Assembly: GCA_020631035.1 (NCBI GenBank) | Contig: JAHDIA010000230.1 | Coordinates: forward strand, 1-8,675 | DNA length: 8,675 nt | Direction of reading: 5' to 3' | Source of the DNA: Chitinophagales bacterium | GTDB lineage: Bacteria > Bacteroidota > Bacteroidia > Chitinophagales > UBA2359 | Shown: positions 5,885 through 8,675 of the stretch, one piece after another | Layout: each line of letters starts with the position of its first letter | Position numbering within the stretch: the stretch's first letter is position 1 | Program-made: the position numbers and the translations under genes | The notes under the pieces: model-generated | The model's database searches: none | What the model was told of the DNA's origin: nothing | The model's input: only the letters and a program-made list of their open reading frames with translations

Positions 5885-8675
5885 TTAGTCAAGTGATATG
5901 TAGTAAGTTCTATGTTTTTCTTTTTTGATACCAATAATATTTGACGCTTCTTTGTCATTTATATTAAGAACCTGTCTGAAAACCCTCTTACTGGTCTGAG
6001 ACTTCGTCTTTCGCACTAGTACTGCCGATATGTCGGACCAGTTACAAAAATACTCATTATGCGCTGCATAACTGGTGTGCCAGCCCAGTCCGTTTTTGCG
6101 CCTTGTCCTAGCACAAAATACTTCTCTCTCAAACTCAGAATAGGTTTTCAGACAGGTTCTAATTGTTTCTAGCGTAGTATTTGATTTTTGATGTGTATTG
6201 TCCTCTTCAAGGTGCAATCTTTCGCCATTGGTACAGGGATCAATGTAAAAGGCAAATTCTCCACCTAGTTCTACTTCAAAATCTGAATAAATATCCCCCT
6301 CATAAGCTCTAAACTCAATCTTGTCGTTTGCCTCAATCAACAAAGCATTGTCTGTCTCTATCAATCCCGATGCTTGGTGGCTACTTTGTAAATTGCCATT
6401 GTTCACCAACCAAGATTGCCTACAAGAATTGTTGGAAATGATTATTGAGGATGCTACATTATTGGAAACAATCGGTATATTAATCGCCTCACTGTTGTGA
6501 ACAGCAATATTGTTTACATCAAAATTTAGGCTTATGCTGTCCCAAGGAGTATCATTGCTGATTGTGGCAATGAGTCTTCCTATTTTGCCTTTGCCTATGC
6601 TATTTGCTTGGTTGATACGGGTAATGCCTATGTTTACTGCCTGATTGCCTATATCTTCAGAAACAATGTAGACGAGATCATTATTGGGTATACCCAACCA
6701 AGAAGTAGGAATTTCTACTTCAATATTTTCGATTAAATTTTCGGGATCATCGTACTCAATTTCAAAATAGCCTCCATACATTGAAATGTCTCCACCTACA
6801 ACATCTTCGACTATAATGTCCATAATCAATTCATTGGTATTTCCTACAATAGCTGTGGGTTCTAAATAAATTTCGATTGGGCTATCGTTGGTGTAATTGC
6901 TTGGCGTAACATAAGCAGATGTATTGTGTGTATTGCCATAATTGTCACGAACTATTGTTAAATCATTGAGTTCAATCGCACCATTTCCATTCGCATCTAT
7001 GTGTTTGATGTCGAAACCATTGCTTTGTGCTACATCCCAGTTTTCGCTTGGTTGTGCCACCCAATTGCCATTTTGGTAAACGGCTTCACGACTATTCCCC
7101 AATTCTCCAAAATGCAAACCATAAGGTACAATGTCTTTGTAGTCGGCAACTCCATCAAAATTTAAATCTCCTGGATAGACCTCAAAAAGATCATTGATAC
7201 AAGTTGATGGATCATTGCAAAAATCTTGAAATCCTTGATTGGAACCTCCACTCGGAAGATAAACATTGTTGGTACAACTAAAAAGATCAAAATTCAAACT
7301 ACACCAAGCTTGTGGATAACAGCCACTTAAATGATTGTTGTCAAGCAACAAATGACTTAAATTAAGCAAATTGCCCAATTCTAATGGAATACCTCCTATG
7401 AGTTGATTGCCATATAAATACAATATCTCTAAGTTGGTGAGATTGCCCAATTCACTTGGAATGCTTCCACCCAATGCATTGTTGGAGATACTCAAAGTTG
7501 TCAAATTGCTAAGATTGCCCAATTCACTTGGAAGCTCTCCGCTTAATTGATTGGAAGACAAACTCAAAAGAGTTAAACTATCTAAATTTCCCAACTCACT
7601 TGGAATCTCACCAATTAATTGGTTGTTCGCCAAGTACAATTGTGCTAAATTAGATAAGCTGCCCAATTCTTTTGGGATACTGCCACTCAGTTGGTTATCA
7701 GACAAAGAAAAATAATCTACATTACTTAGATTGCCCAAACTAGCAGGAATACTCCCACTTAAATCATTATAGGCAAGTGTCAAAAAGTACAATTCACTCA
7801 AATTACCCAAACTAGCAGGAATGCTACCACTTAAATCATTGCTTTGAATTTGTAAAAAATACAAATTACTCAAATTACCCAAGCTAGCAGGAATGTTGCC
7901 ACTCAGTTGGTTGCTAGACAAATTGATGGCTCCTAAACCGCTCAAATTGCCTAAACTATTAGGAATGTTGCCACTCAATTGATTAACTGAAAAATCTATA
8001 TACGTCAAACTAGACAGATTACTCAATTCAATAGGAATAATTCCATTTAGATTATTGTCTTTTAGACTTAAAGAAGTAACATTACATCCATCTGTACTCA
8101 GTTGCACTCCAAACCAAGTATTCACAGGCTGCAACAAATCCCAGGTATTGGTCCAATTGGGACCGCCACTTGCATTGTAAAATGTTACCAATATCAGAGA
8201 ATCTGCCTCCAAACAAGAAGTGTTTGCACAAGCCCCAATGCCATTGCAAAAATCATTGTATGCCTGAGTAGAACCACCACCAGGCAAACTCGAATTGTTG
8301 GAGAAATCAAAGGACAAAGCAGATAGATTGCACCAAGCGTATGGATAACAGCCACTCAATTCATTGGCATTTAAATATACTTCTGTCAAGTTATACAAAT
8401 TGCCCAAGGCGTTGGGAAGCGCAGCACTCAACTTATTTTTGCCCAAATTAAGTGTCGTTAAACCACTAATATTGCCCAATGTAGCTGGAATATTGCCACT
8501 CAAATTGTTGTTGCTTAAATTTAAATTTGTCAAACTCCTTAGATCGCCAATAGTATTGGGTATGCTACCACTTAATTGATTATTGGATAAATCTAAATTT
8601 ACTAGACTAGACAGTTTTCCTATTTCTAAAGCAATGCTTCCAGTCAATCCATTGTTTGAAAGTTGCAATGCTGTC
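5885..8675 (-). CDS. Large surface LRR protein with Ca-binding loops; N-terminus beyond window; C-terminal element insertion
   Basis: At least 929 residues; the frame stays open to the window edge, and the TTG at 8668 is a mid-repeat Leu, not a start. Numbering residues from 8668: a first LRR block (1-117) ending in the cap LSGCYPYAWC; a linker with GGSTQAYNDFC; an LRR N-cap (about 152-196) with YNASGGPNWTNTW and NTWFGV; a second block of eleven 24-residue LRRs (197-460) of plant-like type LxxLxLxxNxLSGxIPxxLGNLxx, ending LSGCYPQAWC; two EF-hand-like loops, DLNFDGVADYKD (501-512) and DANGNGAIELND (558-569), in dockerin-like spacing; a beta-rich, cohesin-like region (about 595-745); and a compact domain ending ELGGEFAFYIDPC (about 800-812). 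Residues 837-901 come from palindromic element A2, inserted in frame. The last residues, IKKEKHRTYYISLD, do not resemble a type A T9SS sorting domain. Probably exported and adhesive, by domain content. The signal peptide is not in the window. Confidence 0.9.
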   Translation of the reverse strand, partial: TALQLSNNGLTGSIALEIGKLSSLVNLDLSNNQLSGSIPNTIGDLRSLTNLNLSNNNLSGNIPATLGNISGLTTLNLGKNKLSAALPNALGNLYNLTEVYLNANELSGCYPYAWCNLSALSFDFSNNSSLPGGGSTQAYNDFCNGIGACANTSCLEADSLILVTFYNASGGPNWTNTWDLLQPVNTWFGVQLSTDGCNVTSLSLKDNNLNGIIPIELSNLSSLTYIDFSVNQLSGNIPNSLGNLSGLGAINLSSNQLSGNIPASLGNLSNLYFLQIQSNDLSGSIPASLGNLSELYFLTLAYNDLSGSIPASLGNLSNVDYFSLSDNQLSGSIPKELGSLSNLAQLYLANNQLIGEIPSELGNLDSLTLLSLSSNQLSGELPSELGNLSNLTTLSISNNALGGSIPSELGNLTNLEILYLYGNQLIGGIPLELGNLLNLSHLLLDNNHLSGCYPQAWCSLNFDLFSCTNNVYLPSGGSNQGFQDFCNDPSTCINDLFEVYPGDLNFDGVADYKDIVPYGLHFGELGNSREAVYQNGNWVAQPSENWDVAQSNGFDIKHIDANGNGAIELNDLTIVRDNYGNTHNTSAYVTPSNYTNDSPIEIYLEPTAIVGNTNELIMDIIVEDVVGGDISMYGGYFEIEYDDPENLIENIEVEIPTSWLGIPNNDLVYIVSEDIGNQAVNIGITRINQANSIGKGKIGRLIATISNDTPWDSISLNFDVNNIAVHNSEAINIPIVSNNVASSIIISNNSCRQSWLVNNGNLQSSHQASGLIETDNALLIEANDKIEFRAYEGDIYSDFEVELGGEFAFYIDPCTNGERLHLEEDNTHQKSNTTLETIRTCLKTYSEFEREVFCARTRRKNGLGWHTSYAAHNEYFCNWSDISAVLVRKTKSQTSKRVFRQVLNINDKEASNIIGIKKEKHRTYYISLD
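5968..6159. mobile_element. MITE-like palindromic element A, copy 2 (192 bp), inside the LRR gene
   Basis: Same 17-bp perfect inverted ends as copy 1 (5968-5984 and 6143-6159), flanked by TAA at 5965-5967 and 6160-6162. Element plus one TAA is 195 bases, exactly 65 codons, and the minus strand has no stop in the gene's frame. Compared with copy 1, I see about six substitutions, two single-base gaps and two insertions, of 15 bases (6026-6040) and 16 bases (6074-6089). The translated part runs from RTCLKTYSEF to KRVFRQVL and looks like no known domain. Confidence 0.88.
7289..8080 (-). repeat. Eleven-unit 72-bp LRR tandem array
   Basis: Eleven consecutive 24-residue units encode the second LRR block. 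Neighbouring units remain alike at the DNA level. Units 4 and 5, for example, share the plus-strand segment ACCCAAACTAGCAGGAAT with only scattered changes. The last unit is a cap with CYP and WC in place of the consensus. Such arrays can change copy number by recombination or slippage. Confidence 0.85.

Noticed and set aside
7289..8080. CRISPR-like regular repeat
   Set aside because: The 72-base period is the codon pattern of 24-residue LRRs in an open frame, with no spacers.
8102..8579. Plus-strand open frames opposite the LRR gene
   Set aside because: They are antisense shadows of a repetitive coding region, with no recognisable protein features.
8666..8668. TTG as start of the LRR protein
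   Set aside because: The frame continues upstream to the window edge and the codon is a conserved Leu inside an LRR.

Overview
The window looks like chromosomal DNA of a low-GC Bacteroidota, most likely of the Saprospiria (Saprospira/Aureispira-like) group. The evidence is a WG-repeat exported protein, a large surface LRR protein with paired Ca-binding loops of dockerin type, a helical orphan protein of a kind I associate with that group, a TAnnTTTG-type promoter element, and weak or absent Shine-Dalgarno sequences. This placement rests on protein style and memory, not on a search.

Layout: (1) 1-1403 (+), a phosphoglucomutase/phosphomannomutase that lacks only the first base of its inferred start codon. 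(2) 1433-1465, a terminator-like hairpin. (3) 1505-3181 (+), an exported protein made of about 15 WG-type repeats. (4) 3182-4056, 875 bases without a gene but crowded with palindromes: a terminator-like hairpin, a MITE-like element (A1) with 17-bp perfect inverted ends and a TAA duplication, a GC-rich structured segment, two hairpins, a second palindromic element (B) and an AT-rich hairpin just before the next start codon. (5) 4057-5556 (+), an alpha-helical orphan protein. (6) 5557-5884, a convergent gap with a repeat-like structured element and a hairpin terminator for the minus-strand gene. (7) 5885-8675 (-), a large LRR surface protein whose start lies outside the window. Near its 3' end it carries a second copy of the MITE-like element (A2), inserted so that the reading frame stays open.

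The four genes do not form an obvious pathway. The first is central sugar-phosphate metabolism, the second and fourth are exported or surface repeat proteins, and the third is unknown. The main novelty is the palindromic element family. Two copies share termini and a TAA target duplication. One sits between genes, and the other adds 65 in-frame codons to a protein, a behaviour known from Rickettsia palindromic elements. The A2 copy also carries two short micro-palindromes, missing from A1, that reappear in the otherwise unrelated element B.
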